A stretch of DNA of 64,000 nt from Enoplosus armatus. Taxonomy: Eukaryota > Chordata > Actinopteri > Centrarchiformes > Enoplosidae. Under the pieces are notes generated by a model. That model did not search any database. It was not told the DNA's origin and saw nothing but the letters and a program-made list of their open reading frames with translations. Location: positions 7,083,001 to 7,147,000 of the forward strand of contig NC_092183.1 in assembly GCF_043641665.1 (NCBI RefSeq). The letters are read 5' to 3'. A program made the translations under genes and the position numbers. Shown here in pieces: positions 11,273 through 22,619 of this stretch; the first letter of the stretch is position 1; the number at the start of each line of letters is the position of its first letter.

Positions 11273-14200
11273 CTAGCCCTCAATGGAGACCTCTGGAACA
11301 ATGTGTCCATTCAGCGCTGGCTCCACCGACAACTCCTGAGTGGAAACAAGACGTCAGATTAGTGCACTGCAAATCCCCAATATTGACATGTCTGAGTATG
11401 TAGTAAAGATATTTTGAATATCCACAAATCTATGTTAAAGCACTCTAATACATGCCAACTCTAAATAACTGCAACATGTGTATTTGTGACCCATTCTTAT
11501 TCAATAAAAGTTTCAAAGCTATGCCTACCATTGAGCTGATCTGCTCAATCGACTCCACAGCAAGCTGCATCTGACATGGCATGTCACAGATTTCTGACTT
11601 GGGCTCTTCTGACAGCACATCCGGACACGTCTGCTCAGCAGTGGCATCCTGGAAAGGAGAGGAGAGTGTGTTTGTACCATCCATCATATACAAAGCTACA
11701 ACAAATTAAGTGTCTGCTATAAATCAAATTTTCATAAAACCAGATTTTAGTTACTGTCTGAATAAAATGCCAAAAGCCTGACAGTAACTCACAATGACAA
11801 TTTCCTCTGCAGGGGCAGCAGCAGGCTCAGGCTCAGCGGGTGTCACATCCACAGATTCTGATTGGGTGTTACTCATTTCCACAATTTCCTAAATATAGCA
11901 AGCAGAGAGGCGCCGGTTACAAAAAAAGCTGAGCATAACATTTGTACAAATGGATTTTGTGTAATAAACCTGGCATTGGTCTTTGAATGTTATGGTCGCA
12001 GCAACATTTCATTCAGATTTGTCAAAATGAAAACAAATGACACGGGGTTGAGTTACTTCAACAAGAATGCATCAGGCTTCACTGTAACCTGCACACTGTT
12101 ATGGTACCTCATCACTGTGTGTGTCATCAAGATATATATTGTGTTTGAACAAAGTGTGATTTAATGTGTAGAATAGTTTTAAAGTACATTTTGCAATCAC
12201 GTAGAATAAACATGATGCTGAATTATACTGGCACAAGTTTTTTTTTTCTTCTTTTTTTTTTAAACACACAATGACCCCCTTATGCAACCCCTCAGGTAGC
12301 TTCACTGTTTTAACTGGAACTATTATGATCACATGCGGCAGGATGGTAATGAAATGCCAACTTTATTCGGACTTAGATGTTGCTTATTAATATTAGTGTC
12401 TAATGAATTCCTTTGTGTAGTTCTTACCGGCTGGACAGCAGCAGACTCAGCAATGGCCACCTCCACTGCCGAGGCAGATTCTGTGACAACAAAGTCCTCA
12501 ACCAGGCTGTCGGCAATCTCCTGGGTGGCAGGAGCCTAGAGAGAGAACATTTTAAAGATTTTCCCCACATACCAGCACACACGTGAATGAGGGGAATTAA
12601 TTAGCCAGCATCCCTGGAGAAAATAACTGACGCCTCTGAACTGTATCTATTAATTTAAATGGCTTTAAGACTGTACATCAATTTTAAGGAGGGGGGGGAT
12701 GAAAAAGCTGGCTACCCGTAGGAACGTCATTTATTAATTGCATTCTAGATATAGATCACCCTGAAATCAGACCTTGATGGCTATGCAGTCATCCAAAATT
12801 GTCAAGATGTAGATTCAAATTGTTTAAGTTTTACCTCATTGACTTCAGTTACGGGGGCTTCAGCCTCTACCGGAGCCTCAGGGATGGTGACTGGCACCTG
12901 GTGAGAAAACAGATACCGCCATGTCAATATTTAGGACAAGTCAAGCTGCAAAACAAAGGCTCTAGCAAGAGTCCCTCTAGGGAATTTAATAAAAAATAAA
13001 TAAAAAAAATTACTCACCACTGGGATTTCTACAGCTTGGGCAGGAGCATCCTGATGCACACAAAACAAATTACAGGACACAGTATGGCATTAGTCTATGC
13101 TGTTAAATTTTGAAAAAAAATTTTTTACACAAATGAAGAAACATGCCAGAAAACAATGTGGCCATTGATGAAGTTCTTTTGACTTGTCATTCTTTTGCAC
13201 AGTCAGTTGTGAAAGGATTAGAAAATAGCACTCGTGTTTGATATTCAGGAAAGCATTTACAGCAATACTACTGAATGATAATGGGAACTTCCACAATAAT
13301 TGTCACAAAAATGCAAGGGAGAAGGAAGTATTTTATCAATGTGGCACCTCTGTCATTGTAACAGGCTCAGCAGGGACTTCAGGTGCATCTTCAGCCAAAA
13401 CCTCTACTTCAGCGTCATCCTCTTCTGGGGCTGCAGGACTGACAACTGCTTCAGTCACCTGTTCTGGCTCAGGTATCTCTGCGATAACCTCCTCCACAGA
13501 TTCCACCACCGCTTCTGCAACCACCTCCTCTGCTTCAGCAGAAACTTGGTCACTAGGAGGGGCTTCTACCGCTGGTTCTTCAGTGGCTTCTGTGATGGCC
13601 ACTTCCACCTCAGCCTCAACAACTGCGTCTTCCTCTGCAGCGGCCTCAGCCTCCACTTCAGTCTCGCAGACATTTTGCGTCTGCACATGCAAAGTCAACA
13701 TGGCACACATTAAGAAACTAAGCAAACAAGTGGGCAACAATTTGTCTAAATGAATAATTAACCAGGGTTTTCTTCCTGGGCAAGCATATAATGCAGATAA
13801 AAAGCAAACATACAAAATTATACTGACCTACCATGCATGATCAAGACTACAGAGTTTATAATTATAACCATTTTAAGCCTTGCTGTCATTAAGATGAACA
13901 GTCTTACCTGTTCAGTCTCTGTGGCAATGATTGTAGTCTCCTCAGTCTGAATCTGGAGACAGAAATAAACACATAGGGACAGATGGAGAATGGCCGTTTA
14001 CTGGCAAATATGACTGACATGTTCTGGTCCAAATAGAACCTACAGCATAATATAATCTTACAATCAAATTTAATGGATTGTACCTAGGTGAGTTTCTGAG
14101 GACTGTTGGCTAATTGCAGCAATTATGTCACAAAGCCTTAACTGCAATTTTTGGGTTGATTTGATCACTCTTTTGGTCAGAGGGGTCATTTATGTCAAGT

Positions 14201-17200
14201 TGTTTGCAGATCCCAAATTTTTTTTTATCTGAACACAAGTCTGTTTGCTTTCCCTAAAAACATTAGGAATCTGTGAGCCAGGTTGTGATTGGAACACCGC
14301 ATTATGCAAGAGAAAGACCTGAGGCAAAGTGTGCTTGTTATTTGTAAAGGTGTGAAGCTTAAGTCATCGAAACTTTCATTGAAAGGGTTGTCTCTTGTCC
14401 AGTTACTGCTGCTATAAACTTAACATGAGTGGAAACTCTGAGTCATTCTGGTTCGATGTATGCTGTCATGTGCAGCCATTTAGACAGGCCAATGAGTTAT
14501 GAAGCATAATGGAGTACATTCATTGAGCACAAAAACTACCTGAAATATAAGGGCTGTGTGGCAAGCTTGAACAACCACTAATAGACCAGTGATTTGTTTT
14601 ATTCTTTACTTTTAGTCCAGAAAAAAAACAAACAAAAAAAAAAAAACCTTAAACCGTTTTCCCTTTGACCAAAATATTTTCCAAACAACTGAAACAAAAC
14701 CAGCAAATCTCCAAAATACAACACCGCTCTACTTAAGTTGTCTCTATAATAAGCTGTTCAAAAATCAAAGCAGGTCCCACTTGAAATGTGTCATGTCGAG
14801 TTAGGCTATGCTTGTGCTCATTCACACCTTTGTAAACTTCATCTGGTTTATACCACCAAGATATACTGCTTGAGCAAGTTGTGGTTGGGGGACAGAAAAA
14901 GGGGTTTAGTGTGTATCAATTTAACAGGCAGGTTTGTTTTACCTCAGTCTCAGCAGGAACCGCCACTGGAGTCTCAGCTGGAGGTATGACCTATGAAGGG
15001 AAAAAGAGAAGTTGATTGTTTTGCAGACTCATGAATAGAGTGGAGGTGGCAGAAAGTACATCTCATTACAAAAAAAAAAAAAGGCATCCAGGGATACATT
15101 AACAAGCATTTACTGGAAATAAAAATCTTTGCCTCATGCTAGGCTGCCGCCATTATCCTGTTTGTTTTCCCAGAACAGTTCAGGTAAAAGGTCACACAGG
15201 TCCTAAAAATGTGCCTGGAGCAAACTGATCTACATAGCAGTTTGTCAGCCAAACTGTAGCTGTGATGGCCTCTAGGCATTCAACAGAAAACCCAGTGAGA
15301 GTCTAAGCAGGTTCAGTCTGTCCAAAAGAGGAAACTTGCGAAAATTAGTTTGTTGTGATCTTAAAGTTGCATTGGCATACTAACACAACTCTTAAGAGTT
15401 TGTTGTGTGAGAGTGTAGCTGTAGCTCAGAAGGGGAGGAACATTATACATCCTACAGGAATGTTACAACCAATTGCATAATGGGAAGCTGGTATGTCCAT
15501 TTCTTGCCCCCTTTTCTATAACCCAGCTCACATTGCAAAAACTAAAATTATTCACCTTATTAAACTCTTTGTCATCAGGTCCTTACTGCAAAAACCACTC
15601 AAATTTGAAATGCCAACATCTTTTATTAATGTCACTTGATGCTGATGAAAGAAATTCTGGCATTTACTCTGCTGAAGAGTCCCTCAACAAGACACTCAGT
15701 CTTTACCAGAAGGGGCAATGTTCTGTAGTTAGTATTGCTTTTGGACCTTCTTGTATTTCTATTTAACTTGTCAGTATTACTCAGAAATACTTACTTTCTA
15801 GACACATATGCCCAGAAAATGCCAGAAGTCACCCATGTATTCGTATGACAGGGCCACTTTTGTAGCCTTGCCACAAATTTACTGGAACAGTTGGCGTAGC
15901 CTAAATGGCCACTGGCAGCACCGACTGTGCATCCAAGTGTGTTGAGCCATAGTGGCAATCACGGGGAGCAGCACATAAATATTGTAAAGCTTCATAGTCT
16001 GACATTAAATTATTTAAACTGCCTTGTACAGCCCATTTTCAATGTGGGACAAGTCTGGTGCATGCAGTCAGGAACAAGCCAATCAGCCATTGGCCAAAAT
16101 CACCTAAATCCATCCACAGAGTGGAAACTAACACGACAATTCAAATGCTCGTGTTACACCCGACTTACTTGACCATCTCCACCTCTTTCTGTGGTACTGG
16201 GAGGTGTGGAATCCTGTCCTGGACTTAAATTTCTGAGCAAAAGCCAAGTGGGTAAAAATGCACGTATGGTTGAGAATGGTAAATATATACTCCAACTATA
16301 GCCCTGGGGGGCATAGGGGAGAGAAAGGAGGGGGGAGGGGTGGTGGACTACAAGCCTTCCTTTGCTTGACAGGAACATACAAGAGTATACACACCCCCTC
16401 CAGTTTGTCACTAGAACACTGTGTACCAAAATTATCTGCACACAGATCCTGCCTCACTAGTCTTACTAAGACAAATTCAGTTCAAATCAAAGCTGATTGA
16501 GAAACCACCATGACACAGATCATTTAAATCCATAGACAAGGACATTGTGTGAGAACATAAAGTTGTTAGTACTCATTTTGGCATTTTCCATCTTTGACAA
16601 AGTTTGCTAAAGTGTACGGTTCAGCTAACAAAGTGCTAGTGTCCCTGAAAACAAACCAATAAAAGCTGGCAGGAAATGTGTGGGGGGTGGGGGGGGGGTG
16701 GACCGCATGTGCACGTGTGTGGAGGAAGGCTGGACACAGGAGGAGGCTTTGGTGTCCTCACGTGCTTTGCCACAAGGTGATAGTTTTTCCACCCAAGTCT
16801 GAAAATGATAAAAAGTATCACTTGGCACATCTTTGTCACCCACTATATTCTCTGACTATCATGACAAATGTGGTAAACAAAAATATGCTCAAGCATTTGT
16901 AAGCATGCTGTAATTAGCAATTTAGTTATGAGCAAACCAGAAACTGAACAGTTTCTGATTCTGAGCAAACTGGAAGTAAATGTACCCGAAGTGCAAGCTC
17001 CTCTTCAACACACCAAATACTAAAGGCTAAACATACACACGTCAACGAGCAGATGTACCCCCCCCCATCCCAACATAGAACTCGATATCCCACTTTCCCC
17101 AATTCTGCCTCCTCCCAGTACTCCCAGCAAAGACTCAATCATAAAAGGGCAACACATGGATGAACCAGTGCACATGCCAAGTCGACCAAAAAAAAAAAGC

Positions 17201-20200
17201 CCATAGGTTGCCATAAGACAGGAGGAGAAGGATAGAAGGGGAGGGAGAAGAGGTGAAGAGAGAAGTGAAAGACAGAGGGAGCAGGGGGAAGGAGGGAGAA
17301 AGGAGAGACAAAGGAACAAGTGGTGGGAGGGAAGAAAGGGTGGTGAGGGAGACTGGATTTATAAGGGAAAGAGGGGTGAGGGATTGGGGGGGAGCAAGCT
17401 GGTACAGAATGTTCAGCTTCAGCAGGAACCACACCCACCATCACTTCAGGCTACTGGAAAATGAAACAGTCAGCAAGTTTGTAGATTGGGTGGTGGGGTT
17501 ATACTCACCTGAGTCTCCGTGGTGACAACCAGAAGCGGAGGGGCCACCTCTCTTTGGCCCCAAAACCAGCTGAATACAAGCCCCATTTATCCCAGCTCTG
17601 ATTCTATCATCAACTGACCCAGTGACGTCCAACTCTAGCCTGACCTGAAGTGTCAGGTTTCTCAAAGTCAAAAATTGGGAAAAGTTCAAAACAAAAACAC
17701 ATTACTTGAACCATATATTTAACCTGTTCCTTAGCCAGCACCAACTGATTTCAAGCTTTGCAAAAGTGCATGAGAGTCTGCGTGTGTTTGTGAGCATATG
17801 AGCTGAACCTGGCACATCTGCAAGCAGTGAAGGAGCAGAGAAGCAGCAAGGCATGAGTGTTGTGGTGGGGGGAGGGAGGAAAGGAAGGAGGTAAGGGGGG
17901 GGGTGGGTACTGCCACAGTTCAACTATACAATGATGGGCCATACATTTCCAATAGAAACTTCTTTATTGGTCCTGTATAGCTCAGTGGGTAGAGCACACC
18001 ACCTAGGGGTTAGAGGTTACAATCCAAACCTCCAACTAAACATACACATTGACGGGGTTACTCAAGCATTACTGGAGAACAATGTGGCACTGAGCGAAAT
18101 TGTAGTAAATGGCTACGCTACTGACAACACCTCCCATGTCCTCTTACACACATCCCTGGGGAATCATGCACGCTAACACACATTGAGCCATGACCACATG
18201 CAGTGCACATGCATGTGCTCACATTACTAAGAGCAAAGACCATACATTTTGTGTGTAGTGTGCCGAGTTTAGGCACACAGATGTACATGTGCCTGTGTGA
18301 ATCTGCACATAGCCTGCAGTCTACTGGTTGGGAACAGAATGTTCTATTTCAAAGTGCATGAAACAAGAATGGGACAATTTTCCAACTTCCAAATGAAAGA
18401 TTGAGGGTAAAAACATAAGAAATTTAGAGATATTTATGGTACAAAGCTCTGTACAGTAAAAATGAAGTATAGAGCATGTAAAAGCTACAATGTGCAAATC
18501 GTCAAAAGCCATGAATTTCTTTAAATACATAAATCAAGCTTTTTCACCCTATTCACTAACTTCATTGACTTTAAAAACTCAAAACTAACTTCATTGATGT
18601 ATGCATTATAAAAAGGTTCGTGATCTGATACAGCACATTAAAATTCAGACAACCACTTCTTACGGCACAATGAGGGGGGAAAAAAAAAAGTCAGTCCAAC
18701 CCCATGGTAAAAACTATATCTGCCATCTTACTTAACCAGCCAATTTTATTACCCATCCAAAATAGTAATATTTCAAGACAGACATGCTTAGTGAAAGGTG
18801 ATGATGACTGCTGAAAAGGCTCTGCCCAGTCAACTGATGTAGCCTACAATCTTTCTACCGCTTTGCTAAATGGAACATGTTGTTCTCTCTGCCTCCCACC
18901 CCCCACCAATTCCACCTCCCTTCTCCCATAAAGGACCCGGCCACAGCACATACCATTTGACCAAACATCTAAACTGGTCCCCCCAAAAAAACCTCAAACT
19001 TACAGACCTACTATATACAGAAACAGTCAGTGAAAAGTGTCCCTTATCCTGCAAACCACATGCAAAGTGGAACCTATTTAAGGTGATTTCTCAATCAGGA
19101 CATTCCCATATAACAAGCATCCAACCTGGCAAGAAATACCCCTCCCTGGCAACTGCATGCACTTTTAATGAAGGTACATGCTGAACCCTATATGCAGCTC
19201 ATTGCCTCAAGAAGGAACCAACTTCGAGACACGTCATAAAATGTGAAAAGGCACACCCTGGGAGCTCTACTAATGGAGACACTAAAGAATCTACAGGAAA
19301 TTTTCATAGTCTGGTTGCTTCAGAATTGGCAGGTAAATTGCCATGCCTTATTCTCCTGCTAAAATCTACAATCATACTGTAAATGGCCTTTGGAGGAACC
19401 ATTACACCAGACCTACAGAGGAACCTGAAAAGACTCCTCTGAACATTAGCATATGTTGATCTTCTAAAAAGGAAACGCATTGGAGAGGTTTTCTAATCAG
19501 AATTAGAAGGTACTTATTGGTTAACTTTAGACTCCATTTTACTGACAATGGAAGACCATCATTTTTACCAAAGTTATGAAACAAAGCAGTTCTTACCTCA
19601 GTTATTGGTTCTGTTTCAGGAATGATCGGTTCAGCCTCCTTCACTATCGCAGCTTCAACTATTGAGGGCTCCACTGGTGGAGTCTCAATGACTGGTGCTT
19701 CTTCAGTGACTGGGGCTGCGACTTCAACCGCAACTTCTGCTGGAGTCTGTTCCAACTCCACAACCTCAGGCTCAGGCGCCAGTGCCTCTACCTCAGGTGC
19801 CGATGCCAGTACCTCAGGCTCAGGCGCCGGTGCCTCTACCTCAGGCTCAGGCTCAGGCGCCGGTGCCTCTACCTCAGGCGCCGATGCCGGTACCTCAGGC
19901 TCAGGCGCCGGTGCCTCTACCTCAGGCGCCGGTGCCGGTACCTCAGGCTCAGGCGCCGGTGCCTCTACCTCAACTGGGACGGACTCTGCAACAGGTTCGA
20001 CCACAACTGGTTCCGGTTCTACTTTAGGGGTCTCCACAATGGGGACAGCAAGGGGAACAGCCTCTGGGATCTTTTGTGGAGCTGGTGCTGGAGTTTTAGC
20101 CACTTTCTTTGGGGCTGCTGCAGGGGGCGCACTCACTGCAATCCCAGGGCTTGCTTTGACTGGTGGGTTAGCTGCATGTTGCTCCTCAAGGGCTCTCCTC

Positions 20201-21388
20201 TGGGCCTGCTGCAAGTGGGAAAGGACACAAGTTAATAATTGTTGTCTTGTCATTACAATACAGGTGATTTATTTTTGTTTCTTTTCATGCATTCATCCTG
20301 CAGTTATGGCTCATTCTGCCATGCAAAATATTTTATTTAATTAGTAAAATATAAATTCAAGTTGGCCTAAGCATTTCTTAGCTAAAACAACTGATCCTTG
20401 TAGTTTGAAAGAGTGAAACTTGATCCACGCAAGTGTGGCATAAACATACATAAGAGTTTTAGGGGTTTAAATGCTACAGGAGGCCCTCTTCGTGATACTC
20501 ATGTTGTCAGTCCATGGTTCATTCTAGCACATTTCTGCCTGCAGGAATACCGGACATGCCATCCCAGCCAGATCCAACATGTTTTTCAGCTCCGGACAAA
20601 ACCCCCTCAGGCTTTAATGGAGGTTTTAGGAGCAGAGACCACTGGAGGGAGGGGCTGGGTAACTGGGAGTGGGCCCAGCAAAGCTAGTTAGATAATGGGA
20701 GCTAATTAGTTGAATCAGAGCGGTCCTGACAGGTCTGGTGAAGCGGGAACGGAAACCGTGCGAGTCAGCAGCACTGATGGGTGCCCCGCGGGCCAGACAG
20801 TGGGCATAATCACATCATAATCAGGTTACAATCACTTGCCGAAAATGCTTTTGTTAGGCTGATAGCCAGTTGGGCATTCGCAGTGCTAGACCAATGCTGT
20901 AAGCCAATGAGGCATGTGTGTGTGTAAGTGCATACATCTATGCCTGTCCACCTAGCCACCGTCAAAACAACCCCTCCCTTATATTTGCCCACTCTAGAAT
21001 TCCAGACCTCACTACCACAGAGTAATGAATACATTTCAAATTAATCTAGAGCTAATTGTGTTCCTCAAACTGTATTAAGGAGGCCCGCCCACACTTTGAG
21101 AGAGGCATGTTTCATTCAAGTTGTGTGTATACATACAAAAGGCATGTGTGTCCAAAGAGAAGCACTTTGCATGACTTCAAGTGTCCAGCAGCTCCTTCCC
21201 TCTGAGGGAATTGGCGATAACACTGAGCTGCAAGTGACTTCAGGGCTCATTTTATCTGTGTGTCACTGACAAACAGAGATTGTGCAGACTCTAGTCTGGC
21301 AAAACTAATGCAAGACATTCCTCCAGTCAACACACTACCAAATACAGTTGTGGTGTTCAGAGTCATGACTGGCCAGCCAGAGAGAGGC

Positions 21389-21419
<31 letters not shown>

Positions 21420-22519
21420 AATCCACAAACTCCATACAGAGAATTCTTCCCAAAGCTGGAGGACCCGGCTTCAAGTGAGCCTTTAGTGGTGAAGTGGGTG
21501 ATCAATTTCAAATACCATGTTAGGGCATTAATATGATGATTGGGAAAGAAATGATACAGAACAGTTTGGTGAGTGAGTAACCTTTGCCCTCTCAGAAATT
21601 GGAGCTTCTGTGCTACTTTCTCGCTTCTTATACACCCCTCCCCTCCCATATTTGCCACACCCACTCCTCTTTGGGCACTGAATGTTCAGAAGTGAAATTT
21701 CTCCCAGTTACCTAAGGAGTGGGGAGGAGTCAGATAAGTCAATTATGTCATTGGGGCCACTTCAGCATATTGAATTGTGTAATTAGTATTGTACAGCATA
21801 AATATATATAATATTTATTTATTTATTTTTTAGGGATGTGGCACCTTTTCACGTTCAGTCACTATAAACCGCAAAATACATAAACCTGAAATCTCCATCG
21901 CGCCTTTTCACAACTTTGCGTTCCAGGCGCACCGAGAACGCACATGGCGCGCGAGAGTTAGTTTCTTGCACCCCATCAGAGACAGAAGCACTTCCCCTAT
22001 CGTCCATCTGAAAATGATTTTTCAAAAGATTTGGATGAAGCTTCACCGTTGCAAGATTTTACGCACAAAGCTCGGAGTCGAGTGCGTCACAAGAAAAGCA
22101 ACATCCAAGTGCGAATGTGTGTCAAATAAGTAATCACTGACGTTAACAAATACAAACCGACGTGCCGATTAAAAGTAAACATCGTGTCCATTTATGATTA
22201 AGTGCTCGTTTAGGTGTGTAATTTGATCACAGGCGGAAAAACATGGATTTATATCTTTTTTTAAACGTAGCAGCAATCACCATGTGAACAAAAAACAAGC
22301 TGTAGTCTTTTGGAAAGGCAGCGAGGAGTTAAAGAGAACAAACTTCCGTCACAAACAAACATTTTCCGAGAGAAGAAGGCACCCACCAACGGACTTGGGT
22401 TCATATTCTAATGTAGTCCAGGAGACTTTGGATATGATCATGATGAGAATAAAAACGCGCCTGCCACCACTTACCACCCTCCTCATGCGACGCTTGTTCT
22501 TCTTCCTCTTGCTGGGCAT
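11273..22519 (-). CDS. Unrecognised basic-headed, Glu/Pro/Ala/Val-rich disordered protein (about 521 aa)
   Basis: I do not recognise this gene. Coding exons in transcript order (minus): 22475-22519, 19597-20208, 14943-14990, 13908-13952, 13348-13680, 13018-13050, 12835-12897, 12428-12535, 11793-11888, 11529-11648, 11273-11335. Their sum is 521 codons plus stop. Exon 1 encodes MPSKRKKNKRRMRRV, a strongly basic head that could bind nucleic acid or membrane or act as a nuclear signal. Exon 2 (residues 16-219) is Pro/Ala/Glu/Val-rich and contains an EAPAPEPEV-type tandem repeat (residues 97-164). The rest is acidic and also low complexity, ending VSIEG. No Cys-rich, membrane or enzyme domain is visible. 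Every exon is a whole number of codons and every junction is phase 0. Donors and acceptors are mostly good (for example CAG|GTAAGA), but the donor of 13348-13680 (GAG|GTGCCA) is poor. The start is chosen by its position below a TATA box. Confidence 0.75.
16169..16213 (-). other. Candidate extra 45-nt cassette exon of the unrecognised gene
   Basis: On the minus strand, CCAGGACAG|GATTCC opens a 15-codon frame (D-S-T-P-P-S-T-T-E-R-G-G-D-G-Q) that ends CAA|GTAAGT, a near-consensus donor. Length and phase (45 nt, 0-0) match the neighbouring exons, and it lies in the large intron between exons 2 and 3. No transcript evidence is available. Confidence 0.45.
17406..17450 (-). other. Weak candidate 45-nt cassette exon
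   Basis: After a pyrimidine-rich tract ending TTTTCCAGTAG, a frame reads P-E-V-M-V-G-V-V-P-A-E-A-E-H-S before a poor donor (GTACCA). The VVPAEAE stretch resembles the accepted exon at 14943-14990 (VPAETE). It is phase 0-0. The donor makes it doubtful. Confidence 0.25.
17509..17547 (-). other. Candidate 39-nt cassette exon
   Basis: The minus strand reads AGAGAG|GTGGCC and encodes V-A-P-P-L-L-V-V-T-T-E-T-Q, ending ACTCAG|GTGAGT, a strong donor. The TTETQ ending resembles TETEQ of exon 13908-13952. It is phase 0-0. The acceptor has a poor pyrimidine tract. Confidence 0.35.
17974..18040 (+). repeat. tRNA-like SINE head or tRNA pseudogene
   Basis: It contains TAGCTCAGTGGGTAGAGC, a good RNA polymerase III A box, and about 30 bases later GGTTACAATCC, a B box with two mismatches to GGTTCGAATCC. 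The 5' GGTCCTG does not pair with the expected 3' acceptor stem. I therefore read it as a decayed tRNA-derived SINE or pseudogene, not a working tRNA. Confidence 0.5.
19762..19965 (-). repeat. Coding minisatellite encoding EAPAPEPEV-type units
   Basis: This part of exon 2 of the unrecognised gene is a GC-rich tandem array. The protein units alternate between EAPAPEPEV and PAPAPEV, PASAPEV or LASAPEV, with one unit carrying an extra PE. The last unit is diverged (EALAPEPEV). The array is in frame throughout, so copy-number change would not shift the frame. Its skewed base composition also keeps the opposite strand open (19622-20344), which is a shadow. Confidence 0.85.
20300..22470. other. First intron of the unrecognised gene
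   Basis: It is about 2.3 kb with no ORF that has splice support. It includes a 29-base poly-G run (21391-21419) and an AT-rich patch around 21795-21835. Confidence 0.5.
21391..21419 (+). repeat. Poly-G tract of 29 bases
   Basis: An uninterrupted run of G on the plus strand, hence poly-C in the pre-mRNA of the minus-strand gene. It can form G-quadruplex or i-motif structures. The glycine-rich and proline-rich open frames crossing it are artefacts. Its length may be unreliable in an assembly. Confidence 0.9.
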
Positions 22520-22593
22520 TTTGGTGTGCTGATGGAAACAAGACAGACCGGAGAAATGGAACGAGCGGACTGACGGACCGAACAAAGTGGGTC

Positions 22594-22599
22594 TTTATA
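22594..22599 (-). promoter_or_regulatory. TATA box of the unrecognised minus-strand gene
   Basis: The minus strand reads CTCTATAAAGACCC about 75 bases upstream of the ATG at 22517-22519. A start site about 30 bases downstream would leave a short 5' UTR of around 45 bases. A clear TATA box suggests tissue-restricted or inducible expression, but this is inference. Confidence 0.55.
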
Positions 22600-22619
22600 G
22601 AGCCCCCGGTCTTTCTGTT

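Larger units (their letters stand above)
15000..19590. other. Large intron between exons 2 and 3 of the unrecognised gene
   Basis: It holds the three candidate cassette exons, a GA-rich tract at about 17218-17400, short poly-G/C runs and a tRNA-like fragment (17974-18040), listed separately. The open frames over the GA-rich tract are Ser/Pro/Leu shadows. Nothing else is recognised. Confidence 0.5.

Noticed and set aside
13238..13753. Plus-strand open frames of 171 and 137 codons
   Set aside because: Antisense shadows of the 333-nt acidic exon; Ser/Thr/Ala-rich with no splice support.
17020..17444. Three overlapping minus-strand frames rich in Ser, Pro and Leu
   Set aside because: They cross a GA-rich plus-strand tract (17218-17400), which is open on the other strand by composition alone.
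17974..18040. A functional tRNA gene
   Set aside because: The B box is mismatched and the acceptor stem does not pair, so it is kept only as a tRNA-like repeat.
19622..20344. A 240-codon open frame on the plus strand, Ser/Gly/Ala/Thr-rich
   Set aside because: It is the antisense shadow of exon 2 of the minus-strand gene, kept open by the GC-rich repeat. The minus strand has fitting splice sites and the plus strand does not.
21247..21664. Poly-Pro and poly-Gly open frames
   Set aside because: Translation of the poly-G run.
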